Of a stretch of 64,000 bases of DNA, positions 9,040 through 16,091 are shown piece after piece. Position numbers and translations under genes: made by a program. Origin of the DNA: Azospirillum sp. 51_20 (lineage in GTDB: Bacteria; Pseudomonadota; Alphaproteobacteria; RF32; CAG-239); the NCBI GenBank assembly GCA_001917175.1, contig MNTV01000020.1, positions 98,043 to 162,042 of the forward strand. Direction: 5' to 3'. Every line of letters starts with the position of its first letter. Within the stretch, counting starts at the first letter, position 1. Below the pieces are notes generated by a model, which worked only from the letters and a program-made list of their open reading frames with translations, searched no databases and was not told where the DNA came from.

Positions 9040-9464
9040 CAGTCGACAATTTCAATCTTAAACGGTGAACTTTCCAGATTTCCAACAGCCACCTCCTGTT
9101 TGGCGGCAAACTCGTCCCGTGCTTTTCTCTCCAAATACCATTTGGCGGTATTTTCGTCCTTATTTTTCAAAGCCTCGGCAACAACAGTCCGCGCTTTCAA
9201 AACAAGCTTTTGTTTCAACATTTCTTTTCGCTCCCGAAACTCAGGATTTTTCTCTTGAAAACGGTACAAAATTGATGGAGAAACATCCGCGTAAATACAA
9301 GCCTCTAGGTCACTGCACCCTAGAGAAAAAGCCTGTTCCAGTTTGGCGAGGGTTTCGGGAGTAACGCTTGACGGCCGACCGCCTTTATTTTCACTTTTTT
9401 TAGCGGTTTTCTTCTTCTCCTTTCCGTTTTTGTTTTTTGACTTTTTTTCCATTTTTCTCATCAC
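9039..9464 (-). CDS. Terminase small subunit
   Basis: A 141-residue DNA-recognition subunit. After a very lysine-rich first ~30 residues comes G-G-R-P-S-x-V-T-P-E-T-L-x-K-L-E-x-A-F, then a helix-turn-helix (about residues 45-75: C-S-D-L-E-A-C-I-Y-A-D-V-S-P-S-I-L-Y-R-F), the pattern of many small terminases. The start is uncertain: GTG at 9464, ATG at 9461 or ATG at 9453 are all in frame near a GGGGTG stretch. It is the first gene of the virion operon and sits beyond three hairpins that would stop transcription from upstream. Confidence 0.85.
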   Translation of the reverse strand: MMRKMEKKSKNKNGKEKKKTAKKSENKGGRPSSVTPETLAKLEQAFSLGCSDLEACIYADVSPSILYRFQEKNPEFRERKEMLKQKLVLKARTVVAEALKNKDENTAKWYLERKARDEFAAKQEVAVGNLESSPFKIEIVD

Positions 9465-9496
9465 CCCGGTTCATCTTTTTTTACTCCGAAAATCTC

Positions 9497-9540
9497 AAAA
9501 AAAATCCCCGAAGAGCGGCTAAGGAAACAGAAAACCGCTC
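9497..9540 (-). terminator. Possible third terminator before the virion operon
   Basis: On the minus strand a GAGCGG/CCGCTC stem (16-base loop) is followed after eight bases by a run of eight T. Weaker than the two hairpins upstream because the T-run is not adjacent to the stem. Confidence 0.35.
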
Positions 9541-9550
9541 CCGGGAAAAT

Positions 9551-9597
9551 AAAAAAACCCGATGCCGTGAACAGAGGGGAGATGCCATGGCATCGGG
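9551..9597 (-). terminator. Rho-independent terminator in the late leader
   Basis: Minus-strand stem CCCGATGCC/GGCATCGGG (9 bp, perfect) directly followed by seven T. It lies between the late promoter at 9768-9796 and the small terminase gene. Confidence 0.75.
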
Positions 9598-9663
9598 AAA
9601 GAAAAGCAGCAAAACGAAGCTACGGTTTCGGCAATTTTCCGATTGATACCGGATTATTGCCAT

Positions 9664-9693
9664 AAAAAAACGGCCGTTTCAAGAAACGACCGT
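9664..9693 (-). terminator. Rho-independent terminator in the late leader
   Basis: Minus-strand 10-bp stem ACGGTCGTTT/AAACGGCCGT (one G-U pair) with a CTTG loop, directly followed by seven T. It starts only about 70 bases after the predicted transcription start of the promoter at 9768-9796, so that promoter would yield a short RNA unless terminators are overridden. Confidence 0.8.
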
Positions 9694-9767
9694 CAGGATG
9701 TTCTCAATCAACAACTGAAAAGGTAAACTGTGACAACCTTTAGGTTCAGTTGCCGATTATGAATAAA

Positions 9768-9796
9768 ATTATACAAAGTTTTCGAAAACTTGTCAA
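9768..9796 (-). promoter_or_regulatory. Consensus sigma70 promoter with palindromic spacer
   Basis: Minus strand: TTGACA (9796-9791), 17-base spacer, TATAAT (9773-9768), a perfect consensus. The spacer region contains the perfect 16-bp palindrome AAGTTTTCGAAAACTT (9776-9791), a likely operator. The leader that follows can also form a CAACTGAA/TTCAGTTG stem around an AACCTAAAGGTT hairpin. It reads toward the virion operon. Confidence 0.8.
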
Positions 9797-9875
9797 TAAG
9801 TATTTTCAATTATTTTTTATCTTTTTCCTATTTTTACCCTTTATTTTTTTATAAAAAATAATAGAATTTAAAATT

Positions 9876-10313
9876 TTATTCCTGACATTTTTTATTTGGC
9901 TTAGAAATATAACCAACAATAAAGGCAATAATCGGAGGAACAACCATACTAAAGAAATTTTCAATTTCAGTTATAAACTTTTTTGCATTTTCGGATGCCT
10001 CAACTGTAGAAAAAGGCCAAAAGATGGGTTGAAAACTTAACCATATCCATAAAACTGCTAAAGTTATTAATCCAGCCCCAAATAAATACGATAATACTAT
10101 TGCAATACAAGTTGCGTGATGTATATAACGGATAGCGCCTTTTGCCATAGCATCTTTTACATTTTCAGCTTCCACGACACTTTTTTCATAAGCTCTTTCA
10201 TAACTATCATTTGAAAAGCCGCTATCTTGAACATTAATTGTATTCAAAATACTTTTAATTACACTATCATTATTCGAAGTATCAACCAATGCAATTTTCC
10301 AATCTATGTTCAA
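9876..10313 (-). CDS. Two-helix membrane protein paired with ImmA-like peptidase
   Basis: A 145-residue protein with two predicted membrane helices (about residues 69-93 and 119-137) flanking a short loop, and a charged N-terminal half of ~65 residues. The likely start is TTG at 10313, inside the end of the peptidase gene (32-base overlap); no ATG lies near. Low GC compared with the virion genes marks this pair as a separately acquired cassette. It ends about 80 bases before the late promoter. Function unknown; coupling to the peptidase suggests a sensor, substrate or exclusion partner at the membrane. Confidence 0.65.
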   Translation of the reverse strand: MNIDWKIALVDTSNNDSVIKSILNTINVQDSGFSNDSYERAYEKSVVEAENVKDAMAKGAIRYIHHATCIAIVLSYLFGAGLITLAVLWIWLSFQPIFWPFSTVEASENAKKFITEIENFFSMVVPPIIAFIVGYISKPNKKCQE

Positions 10314-10803
10314 TTACTCTTTCGGAAACAAAAAACATTTTAGCCAATTCTTTATTAGAAACACCTTTTTTCTTATATTCTAACAATTCTTTAAATGGAA
10401 CTAACAGTTCTGCTGCAAAAGTATTTGCTTCTTTTTCCATTGGGTCATCTTCTCCTCCATTTGGACGACTTAATTTCAACTCATATTCATCACGTCTATC
10501 TTTATGGAGAAGCCAATGACCTAATTCATGAGCAATCGTAAAATTTTGCACATATGGTTTTCTTTCTGAATTAACAATCATAACTTTTTCATCAAAATCT
10601 ATGAAACCATTAATCTCTTTAAACTTTTCTCCAAACTTTGCAAAAAAGACCTGTAATCCCTCTCTTTGCGCAATTTCTTTCGCATTCACCGGAGCAGAAT
10701 AAATATAATTTTTTTCCCGTACTTTTTTAACTTGTTCTCTTACCAAATCATAATTCGGATAGATCAAATTTAAATCGCACTCTTTTTGCTTATTGTTTGT
10801 CAT
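10282..10803 (-). CDS. ImmA/IrrE-family metallopeptidase
   Basis: A 173-residue protein of the ImmA/IrrE family. The zinc site H-E-L-G-H is at residues 92-96 and the downstream acidic ligand lies in E-K-E-A-N (E125), followed by the F-A-x-E-L-L-V-P motif of this family. Family members cleave XRE-type repressors or act in stress and toxin-antitoxin settings. Here no repressor gene adjoins it; the partner is a membrane protein that overlaps its end. AT-rich composition differs from the neighbours. It could act on the prophage repressor, on another mobile element's repressor, or in exclusion of other phages. Confidence 0.82.
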   Translation of the reverse strand: MTNNKQKECDLNLIYPNYDLVREQVKKVREKNYIYSAPVNAKEIAQREGLQVFFAKFGEKFKEINGFIDFDEKVMIVNSERKPYVQNFTIAHELGHWLLHKDRRDEYELKLSRPNGGEDDPMEKEANTFAAELLVPFKELLEYKKKGVSNKELAKMFFVSERVIEHRLENCIG

Positions 10804-11011
10804 GGTTACACCCAGAAGAAATAACTATTTTTTTGATACACTATAAAAATATAATTCGCAACAGATTTTTTTCATCCCTTGATAATCAACATTTTCAAGT
10901 CAGTCGATAAAAAAATATAAGGCATAAAAACATGTAAAAAAACGACTCATTTAAACCCAATAAAAATTAATATTTGCAAAATGATCCTCACATTTTACCA
11001 AAAGAGAAACA

Positions 11012-11043
11012 CGGCATAATCCATAAAGTCAGGAAATATGCCG
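11012..11043 (-). terminator. Weak terminator after the Rha gene
   Basis: Minus-strand stem CGGCATA/TATGCCG with an 18-base loop, followed by TGTTTCTCTTTT. It may reduce readthrough from the early operon into the metallopeptidase cassette. The rest of 10,804-11,064 shows nothing further I can support. Confidence 0.35.
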
Positions 11044-11064
11044 CGAACTCTAAAACGGTTCTCA

Positions 11065-11775
11065 TTACAACGCTGACAGTTCTATTTTTGTATCAAGCAT
11101 TCCGCGAACGGTTGCATAAAGCGCGTCGGTGTTCATTTCAAAATACTTGGCATTCTTGCCGCGGTAATGTTCGCAAAAATCGACGTGCCCCTGTAAATGG
11201 CTGGCATAGCTGTAATAACGGCAGGCAAGCCCCTTGCAGGCCTCAAGCAAACGATAAAGCTTGTACATATCCGCGCTTGACTTCTTGTAATCCCAGAGCC
11301 CCGTCAGCAGATGGCCGAGATGCGTTTCAATCTCCATCGGGGTTAAGCTCGATTCGGTCAACAAGTCGTCGCTTAAGATGTTTTTAATCGGGTTGACATA
11401 CTCAATGACTTTGCACCCCTCAAGAGCCTTGCCGACGACAGCCTTGGTAATTCCGCCGATTTCCTCTCTGGCTTTTGCGGAAAGGACAATCTCCTTTTTG
11501 CCGGAAGGCAGCGACCGGGTGTGCTCGGAAACGATGACCGGCTTGTCCTGACGTTTGCGCAGTTCCGCTTCCATAGCTCTAAAAGCGACAATAAACTTTT
11601 CTTTCCATTCTGCGGCTTTTTCTCCGGTAAAACCCATAACGAGAAACATCCAGCCGTCTTGTGTCATATCGTAATAAGTTCTTTTTTCGCCTTTTTGGTC
11701 TTTATATTCAACGGACGCAAAATTGCGTGCGTTAAAATCTTTACTACATTTCAACAACTTAATAGAGCGCAACAC
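11065..11775 (-). CDS. Rha-family phage regulator, possibly frameshifted at its start
   Basis: A 236-residue reading frame beginning at GTG 11775. Residues 1-75 match the pRha domain (L-R-S-I-K-L-L, then Y-Y-D-M-T-x-D-G-W-x-x-L-V-M-G-F-T-G-E-K-A, K-F-I-x-A-F-x-A-M-E). The C-terminal part is unrelated to anything I recognise. The typical domain begins ~24 residues earlier, and those residues (V-A-D-R-F-G-K-R-H-C-D-V) are encoded in frame upstream, but without a usable start. The ATG at 11834-11832 would fit only if the A4 run at 11826-11829 had one more A. So either GTG is used, or slippage/frameshift joins it to the upstream gene. Rha proteins govern phage development, some as antirepressors. 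Confidence 0.75.
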   Translation of the reverse strand: MLRSIKLLKCSKDFNARNFASVEYKDQKGEKRTYYDMTQDGWMFLVMGFTGEKAAEWKEKFIVAFRAMEAELRKRQDKPVIVSEHTRSLPSGKKEIVLSAKAREEIGGITKAVVGKALEGCKVIEYVNPIKNILSDDLLTESSLTPMEIETHLGHLLTGLWDYKKSSADMYKLYRLLEACKGLACRYYSYASHLQGHVDFCEHYRGKNAKYFEMNTDALYATVRGMLDTKIELSAL

Positions 11776-11822
11776 ATCACAATGCCGCTTTCCGAAACGA
11801 TCGGCAACTGTTAAAGAATCAG

Positions 11823-12386
11823 TTATTTTCTCATCTCCTTATAATAATTTTCAATATCATCCCAAAAACCAACAGTTGCCATCCCAACAATCTGCGGTCG
11901 GGGAACTTTGAGTTTTCCCCAGTAGTGTTCAATCAGACAATCCAATCCTCGGCAAACGGTTTCTTTCAACAATTCCAAATCATGGATATACTGGTCTTTT
12001 CGGATGTTGGGAATTTTTATCGGCGCATTTTCACAACATATCTGCCTAATAACAAAAGACTGCTTCTTATCCAAACACGATATTGCTTTGATAAATCTCG
12101 TACGCGCATCCAAAACAGCCGGAGACAATTCATTGCGTACAGAATTATCGACCCGGGGCTTGGTGTAATCAATGATACCTTCAGCTACAAAACGGCCGTG
12201 ATAATAATCTTGAGCAATCCGGCAGCCTGCTTTCATACGATCATCCTCAGAATATCTGGAATCCCCAAAAGATAACCAACCTTTGGATTTATATTTCTCA
12301 AGTACACTCTGCCGATATAACGTTCCATCCTGAAGACGGATGAACCCCAAACATTCACAATCTTGTTTGTTTATATAATCAACCAT
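11823..12386 (-). CDS. DUF6456-like helical regulator
   Basis: A 187-residue protein starting at ATG 12386, after an AAGTAGGTG site; a longer frame to 12434 lacks a binding site. The second half follows the DUF6456 pattern common in alphaproteobacteria and their phages: a K-A-G-C-R-I-A-Q-D-Y helix, a poorly conserved linker, then helices with K-A-I-S-C-L, V-I-R-Q-I-C-C-E-N and L-D-C-L-I-E-H-Y-W. That domain is thought to carry a helix-turn-helix. Its location at the end of the early operon, just before the late promoter, is where an antiterminator or late activator would be expected, but this is inference. Confidence 0.6.
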   Translation of the reverse strand: MVDYINKQDCECLGFIRLQDGTLYRQSVLEKYKSKGWLSFGDSRYSEDDRMKAGCRIAQDYYHGRFVAEGIIDYTKPRVDNSVRNELSPAVLDARTRFIKAISCLDKKQSFVIRQICCENAPIKIPNIRKDQYIHDLELLKETVCRGLDCLIEHYWGKLKVPRPQIVGMATVGFWDDIENYYKEMRK

Positions 12387-12393
12387 CACGCAC

Positions 12394-12486
12394 CTACTTT
12401 CTTCGCCCCGCCGGTTTAATTTTCTCCAAAACATTTTCCAAAACTTCTCCGAGAGGTTTGAAAGTATCTTCTTTCGTTTTTGTCAT
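12394..12486 (-). CDS. 30-residue small protein
   Basis: A short frame with a good ribosome-binding site (AAAGAGGCAGC before ATG) that ends 7 bases before the next start. The product is lysine- and glutamate-rich with one amphipathic helix (V-L-E-N-V-L-E-K-I). Because spacing to both neighbours is tight and its site is better than most, I think it is translated. Function unknown. Confidence 0.55.
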   Translation of the reverse strand: MTKTKEDTFKPLGEVLENVLEKIKPAGRRK

Positions 12487-12495
12487 GCTGCCTCT

Positions 12496-12825
12496 TTAAA
12501 AAAAATTCTCCGCCGAAAAGCACTGTGCTACGGCTCTAAAAATATAAATAAAAATATACGGGTCATCTGTATTCTGTTCTTCTACGGTTACAAAACCAAC
12601 AATAGCCTTAGGAACACCGTTGTTTGCTTTTTTAATCTGGGCATACCATTGCGATACAACACTTGATACTTCACAATCCCTACATTCCTCAGGCTCATCA
12701 AATGAACATCGCAAAACAGCCTCTAATTCAAGCTCGCAGACATGCTTATCCGTAAAATTTGGCTTTAACAAACAGTTTCGTAAATCCTTTTTGATTTCAT
12801 AGGCATATTTTTCTTTAGTCCACAT
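12496..12825 (-). CDS. Early phage protein of unknown function
   Basis: A 109-residue protein whose start overlaps the end of the primase-helicase gene by 11 bases. It has six cysteines, including C-x-x-C in E-E-C-R-D-C (around residue 48), which could bind metal. The N-terminal half is helical, the second half ends in a hydrophobic Y-I-F-I-Y-I-F strand. I do not recognise a family. Coupling to the helicase gene suggests a role in replication. Confidence 0.6.
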   Translation of the reverse strand: MWTKEKYAYEIKKDLRNCLLKPNFTDKHVCELELEAVLRCSFDEPEECRDCEVSSVVSQWYAQIKKANNGVPKAIVGFVTVEEQNTDDPYIFIYIFRAVAQCFSAENFF

Positions 12826-14506
12826 AATCTTTTCTCCAGTATTGCTGTTGGTACTTATCTTCTAAAACATAACTGTCCTGGTTATACTCCAGTTCACATT
12901 TACCCCCGGCAGGATCGCCCAAAGTAATATCTTTAACCTTATGGACAATTACTTGGGTCGTTTTACTGAGCTTTCCCGTCCCCTCGTTTTTTTCACGATG
13001 GATTGTCAAACCATAATCCGCCATATTATACCAATCTGCCGAACCGCTGATTGAATACATATCGGGAACTCCGTCTTCTTTTGATTGCTTTTTGGGATGA
13101 GCCACAAAAATGATAAGGATATTTAAACGCTTGGCCGCCAAACTTAATTTCTTCAAAATTTCGCCGATATACAGATCTTCACGATCTTGTATGTCCCTGT
13201 CTAACCGATTGTATGGATCAATAACCAACGAATTAATTCCGTAACGTTTCGCCGCATATTCCGCTTGGGCAATAATCTCGTCCACGTTCCAGCCTCTATC
13301 CAGTTCAAGCCGCAAATAATACAGACTTAATTCATCGATTCCTTTGCTGACATCCTCAAGGCTTGAAACTTTTTGCGAAAAGGATTTATGGTAAGTCATC
13401 GCATAAAGCCGGGAAAAATGGTTTTCCAAGGTGTTTTCAAAACTGACAATCAAATGCTTCCAACCTTGACTTTGGGTCAAATTAACCATTAGATTATCCG
13501 TAAAAAAGCTTTTGCCCCGGGTCGGTATGCCTGTAACAATCATCAGATATCCCGGTTTGATAGTGAAAATTTTATCCAAATCAAGCCACCCGGTTGAAAA
13601 TCCCTTTTCAAACCCGTGTTGGAAATAATTTAAAATTTTATCTTTGTTAGAGGAAAAAGTGGTTATCCCCGCCAATGGAACAAACTCGGCAGTCGCAATA
13701 CAGTCTTTCAGGATATTTGGCTCAACCCTTAAGAAATCATTGGCATCCTTGCCTCTAAGCTCATATTTGCTCCAGTCGGCAATTTTACATTTTTCCCTGC
13801 CCAGCCGCTGAATAAGATGCCGTTGTAGGACATGTCCCGCCTCATCACTGTCAACCGCAATGATGTATTCGTCAAATCGCTGCAAAAAATCCCAGCAGTT
13901 GTCAATACACTCAAGTTTTTTCTCCCCTGCCCCCTGCGGAACCGAAACAGCATACATCTCACATTCATAAAAGCTTAAAACATCAATTTCTCCCTCACAG
14001 ATAATTAATTTTTTTTCGTTTTGGGGGACAATGTCCATGCCATAAAAAGTCTTTTCGGTATCTTTTTCCTGATAAAACGCCTTTTTGCCGTTTCCCAGAT
14101 TTTCACGGGTCTTAATATTTACCAGTTCGCCATTCTTGAAGTAGTTGAAAATAATAAACTTATCCTTACTGGCAACCTGATAAACCTCCAAAGTCCTTTC
14201 CGAAATCCCGCGAGCTGCAAAATAGCGGATTAAACGGCTTTTATCGGTATCTTCCTGCTTGCGCGCCGGTTTGGCATAATGCTTGGAAATATGCGGCATA
14301 TAGCGGTTCTCAAAAGGTATAAAACCTTCAAAATCACAACCGGCATTATGACATTTATACAAAACGCCGTCCGCCTCAAACGTAACGCTCAAGCTTCTGT
14401 CATGTTTATTCTTGCGGCTTGCCGAGCAATGCGGGCAAATGTATTTTCCGCTGCGAACAATAGCTCCCATCCCCAAACGTGACATCTCGTTGCGATAATC
14501 GTTCAT
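12815..14506 (-). CDS. Primase-helicase, T7 gp4/Twinkle type
   Basis: A 563-residue replicative protein. Start chosen at 14506, where ATGA overlaps the upstream stop. Domains in order: zinc ribbon C24-x-x-C27 and C52-x(4)-C57; TOPRIM with E171/E173 (C-E-G-E-I-D) and D219/D221 (A-V-D-S-D-E-A-G, 217-224); RecA-like helicase with Walker A G-I-P-T-R-G-K-S (326-333), Walker B S-L-V-I-D-P-Y-N (426-433) and an I-I-F-V-A-H-P-K-K segment near 462-471. This is the layout of T7 gp4: primer synthesis and unwinding in one chain. No phage DNA polymerase is seen, so the host enzyme is probably used. Overlap with the DUF6291 gene upstream points to a replication operon. Confidence 0.92.
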   Translation of the reverse strand: MNDYRNEMSRLGMGAIVRSGKYICPHCSASRKNKHDRSLSVTFEADGVLYKCHNAGCDFEGFIPFENRYMPHISKHYAKPARKQEDTDKSRLIRYFAARGISERTLEVYQVASKDKFIIFNYFKNGELVNIKTRENLGNGKKAFYQEKDTEKTFYGMDIVPQNEKKLIICEGEIDVLSFYECEMYAVSVPQGAGEKKLECIDNCWDFLQRFDEYIIAVDSDEAGHVLQRHLIQRLGREKCKIADWSKYELRGKDANDFLRVEPNILKDCIATAEFVPLAGITTFSSNKDKILNYFQHGFEKGFSTGWLDLDKIFTIKPGYLMIVTGIPTRGKSFFTDNLMVNLTQSQGWKHLIVSFENTLENHFSRLYAMTYHKSFSQKVSSLEDVSKGIDELSLYYLRLELDRGWNVDEIIAQAEYAAKRYGINSLVIDPYNRLDRDIQDREDLYIGEILKKLSLAAKRLNILIIFVAHPKKQSKEDGVPDMYSISGSADWYNMADYGLTIHREKNEGTGKLSKTTQVIVHKVKDITLGDPAGGKCELEYNQDSYVLEDKYQQQYWRKDYVD

Positions 14507-15237
14507 GCCAATAACCCCCGTTCTTTGCTGTCGCGCCAAATCCAGTTTCGGAAAAATGCCACATAGTCGGAATACTTTCGACCGGAAGACTGGCAGTAGC
14601 TCACAGCCTCGTCTTTCAACCGGTTATAGTACTCCTCATTTTCGACCAGACTTTTTTTGAGATACTGAATGGCGGGGATGAATTTATCATCCTGCCACTT
14701 GCAAAAAGTTTTATCTTTTTGCCATACCCAGTTTTCAAACTTCTCGAGCGTGTTAATTTTTTCAGGGGCAGGCGCTCCGGGAGAAAGAGAGTTCTCAAGC
14801 GGCGGGATTTCTTTTGACCCCGTAAGGGGTTTTTCTTTTGTTATTTCATTTACATTATCATTTACATTATCATTTACATTATCATTTACATTATCATTTA
14901 CATTAGGGGTTGTTTTGGGGTTATTTTTAGACGCGTTTTTATTTCCTTTGGGTGCGCCGCCCAAAGCCCCGTATTTCTTGCCTTTCGAGCCGTTTACAAA
15001 CTTCTTAAAGTTGGAAATAATTTGGGGTTTTATGAGCAAAAATTGCGCAAAAACGTTCTTGTTTTGCACCAAACTTGATTCAATTTCGGCACAAACTTGG
15101 TCCAATTCCGTTTCGTTTTCGGCACAACATAGACCCAACTTCACAACGGAATCGTACAGTTTTAGTCTCGCTTTATCACCAAGAGTGGAAGCTGCTTGCG
15201 CAAAACTGGAATAAAAAACAAAGCTATCTCGTTTCAT
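14503..15237 (-). CDS. DUF6291-type phage replication-region protein
   Basis: A 244-residue protein. The start (M-K-R-D-S-F-V-F-Y-x-S-F, then D-K-A-R-L-K-L-Y-D-S-V-V) matches the N-terminal DUF6291 domain frequent beside replication genes of gut phages. Residues ~112-131 are five repeats of N-V-N-D from a 12-bp tandem repeat, forming a flexible acidic linker. The C-terminal ~80 residues (W-x-W-Q-K-D, then S-G-R-K-Y-S-D-Y-V-A-F-F-R-N-W-I-W-R) resemble the C-terminal part of phage replisome organisers. Direct overlap with the primase-helicase suggests a helicase loader or origin-binding role, not shown. Confidence 0.7.
   Translation of the reverse strand: MKRDSFVFYSSFAQAASTLGDKARLKLYDSVVKLGLCCAENETELDQVCAEIESSLVQNKNVFAQFLLIKPQIISNFKKFVNGSKGKKYGALGGAPKGNKNASKNNPKTTPNVNDNVNDNVNDNVNDNVNEITKEKPLTGSKEIPPLENSLSPGAPAPEKINTLEKFENWVWQKDKTFCKWQDDKFIPAIQYLKKSLVENEEYYNRLKDEAVSYCQSSGRKYSDYVAFFRNWIWRDSKERGLLA
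14846..14905 (-). repeat. Five 12-bp tandem repeats inside a coding region
   Basis: Plus-strand unit TCATTTACATTA, five identical copies, coding for the Asn-Val-Asn-Asp linker on the minus strand. A multiple of three, so copy-number change would keep the frame. Repeats inside replication genes can also act as origin iterons. Confidence 0.9.
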
Positions 15238-15242
15238 CTCAC

Positions 15243-15560
15243 CTACTCCGCTGCTAATTGTTCACACAAAGCTAAAGCCAGCATAGCCCCCGGGTCATTC
15301 TCCGGGTGTATCTGGTTGTTGTTATCCAAAAGCGGGCTTTTAATGATGTCCTGCAAAAGAGCTAGTTTTATCTTTCGGTCTTCCGGGCACTGCATCGGAA
15401 GTCTAATCAAAGCGTTTTCAAGCGCATTAAAAACATCGCCATAAATGGTTTCCTGATCAATGGTATAGTCGCCCTTGTACCAAGTTTTAGCCATTTCTGA
15501 ATAATAGCGATAAAGGGATTGTAAAGTAGATTCAGTTGTATTGATGATTGTATTTGTCAT
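15243..15560 (-). CDS. Early protein under a C4-like leader
   Basis: A 105-residue protein starting M-T-N-T-I-I-N-T-T-E-S-T. The start at 15560 is chosen because AAAAGGA lies just upstream; the frame extends 72 codons further, but those codons belong to a structured leader RNA with its own promoter. The product is mostly helical, with M-x-x-P-E-D-R and D-P-G-A-M-L-A-L-A-L at the end. No family recognised. It is the first gene of a sub-operon leading into DUF6291 and the primase-helicase, so regulation of its leader could control phage replication. Confidence 0.6.
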   Translation of the reverse strand: MTNTIINTTESTLQSLYRYYSEMAKTWYKGDYTIDQETIYGDVFNALENALIRLPMQCPEDRKIKLALLQDIIKSPLLDNNNQIHPENDPGAMLALALCEQLAAE

Positions 15561-15743
15561 TTTGTATGTCCTTTTTAGAATGTCCCACGCGAATTGAGCA
15601 AGGTGGGTGGCCTCACTAAAAGCTACATACAAAAGCTCTGGCTGATATTGGTTATTTTCAGCTCTCAGCCACCCTAAAGGATATACAAAAAAATCGCAAA
15701 TCTGACGGGTGCGAAAGCCGTGTATGTAAGTTTTTAGGCCTTT
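15561..15743 (-). ncRNA. C4-type antisense leader RNA (copy 1)
   Basis: Minus-strand leader. It has a CGCA/TGCG hairpin with a U-tract (15681-15713 region), then a 7-bp stem GGGTGGC/GCCACCC (15668-15674 with 15605-15611). The stretch just after the U-tract (15676-15690) is complementary to 14 of 15 bases of the ribosome-binding site directly before the start codon (15560-15574). The same layout occurs at 22.3 kb before the BRO antirepressor. This matches how C4 antisense RNA of phages P1/P7 silences ant. Sequence-level membership in that RNA family is not proven. Confidence 0.6.
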
Positions 15744-15773
15744 AGCATACCCCGATTTTAATTCAAATGTCAA
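15744..15773 (-). promoter_or_regulatory. Promoter of the C4-like leader (copy 1)
   Basis: Minus strand TTGACA (15773-15768), 18-base spacer, TATGCT (15749-15744). Same layout as the promoter of copy 2 (TTGACT, 18 bases, TATACT). No gene start lies nearer than the leader. Confidence 0.6.
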
Positions 15774-15782
15774 CATTTTTTA

Positions 15783-16091
15783 TCACTCCCCTGCCAATTG
15801 ATTGTGTAACACGGCCAGAAATTCTTTTCTGTCGTCGCCGGCATAAGAAATACCGGCAGCGATGTTTTCAATTTGCCATCTTCTTTCCCCGGGCTTGGCA
15901 TAATTCACCCACCGGGCAACAATCCCGCCGCAGGTGTTCTCGATTTTTGTCTGCTTGGCCAGATACTTTCGGTATTCCGTCGCTTTTAAGCCCAACTTAT
16001 ACATCTCTGCCTGACAATTTCGGCAGTAGTGATTTTTACTTGCAAAACAGCTTTCATCTTTTGCCATGCCACATGCGCTGCACTTTTTCAT
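15783..16091 (-). CDS. Small zinc-ribbon protein
   Basis: A 102-residue protein starting at ATG 16091 (a second ATG three bases before is closer to the AGGGG site). The first 30 residues hold two C-x-x-C pairs (C-S-A-C-G and C-R-N-C-Q, with F-x-x-K-N-H-Y between), the zinc-knuckle found at the start of many phage HNH and recombination proteins. The catalytic H-N-H motif itself is not seen. It overlaps the stop of the upstream gene (TGATG), so the pair is coupled. Probably binds nucleic acid; role unknown. Confidence 0.65.
   Translation of the reverse strand: MKKCSACGMAKDESCFASKNHYCRNCQAEMYKLGLKATEYRKYLAKQTKIENTCGGIVARWVNYAKPGERRWQIENIAAGISYAGDDRKEFLAVLHNQLAGE

Noticed and set aside
10974..11387. 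137-codon plus-strand frame
   Set aside because: Antisense to the Rha gene with atypical composition.
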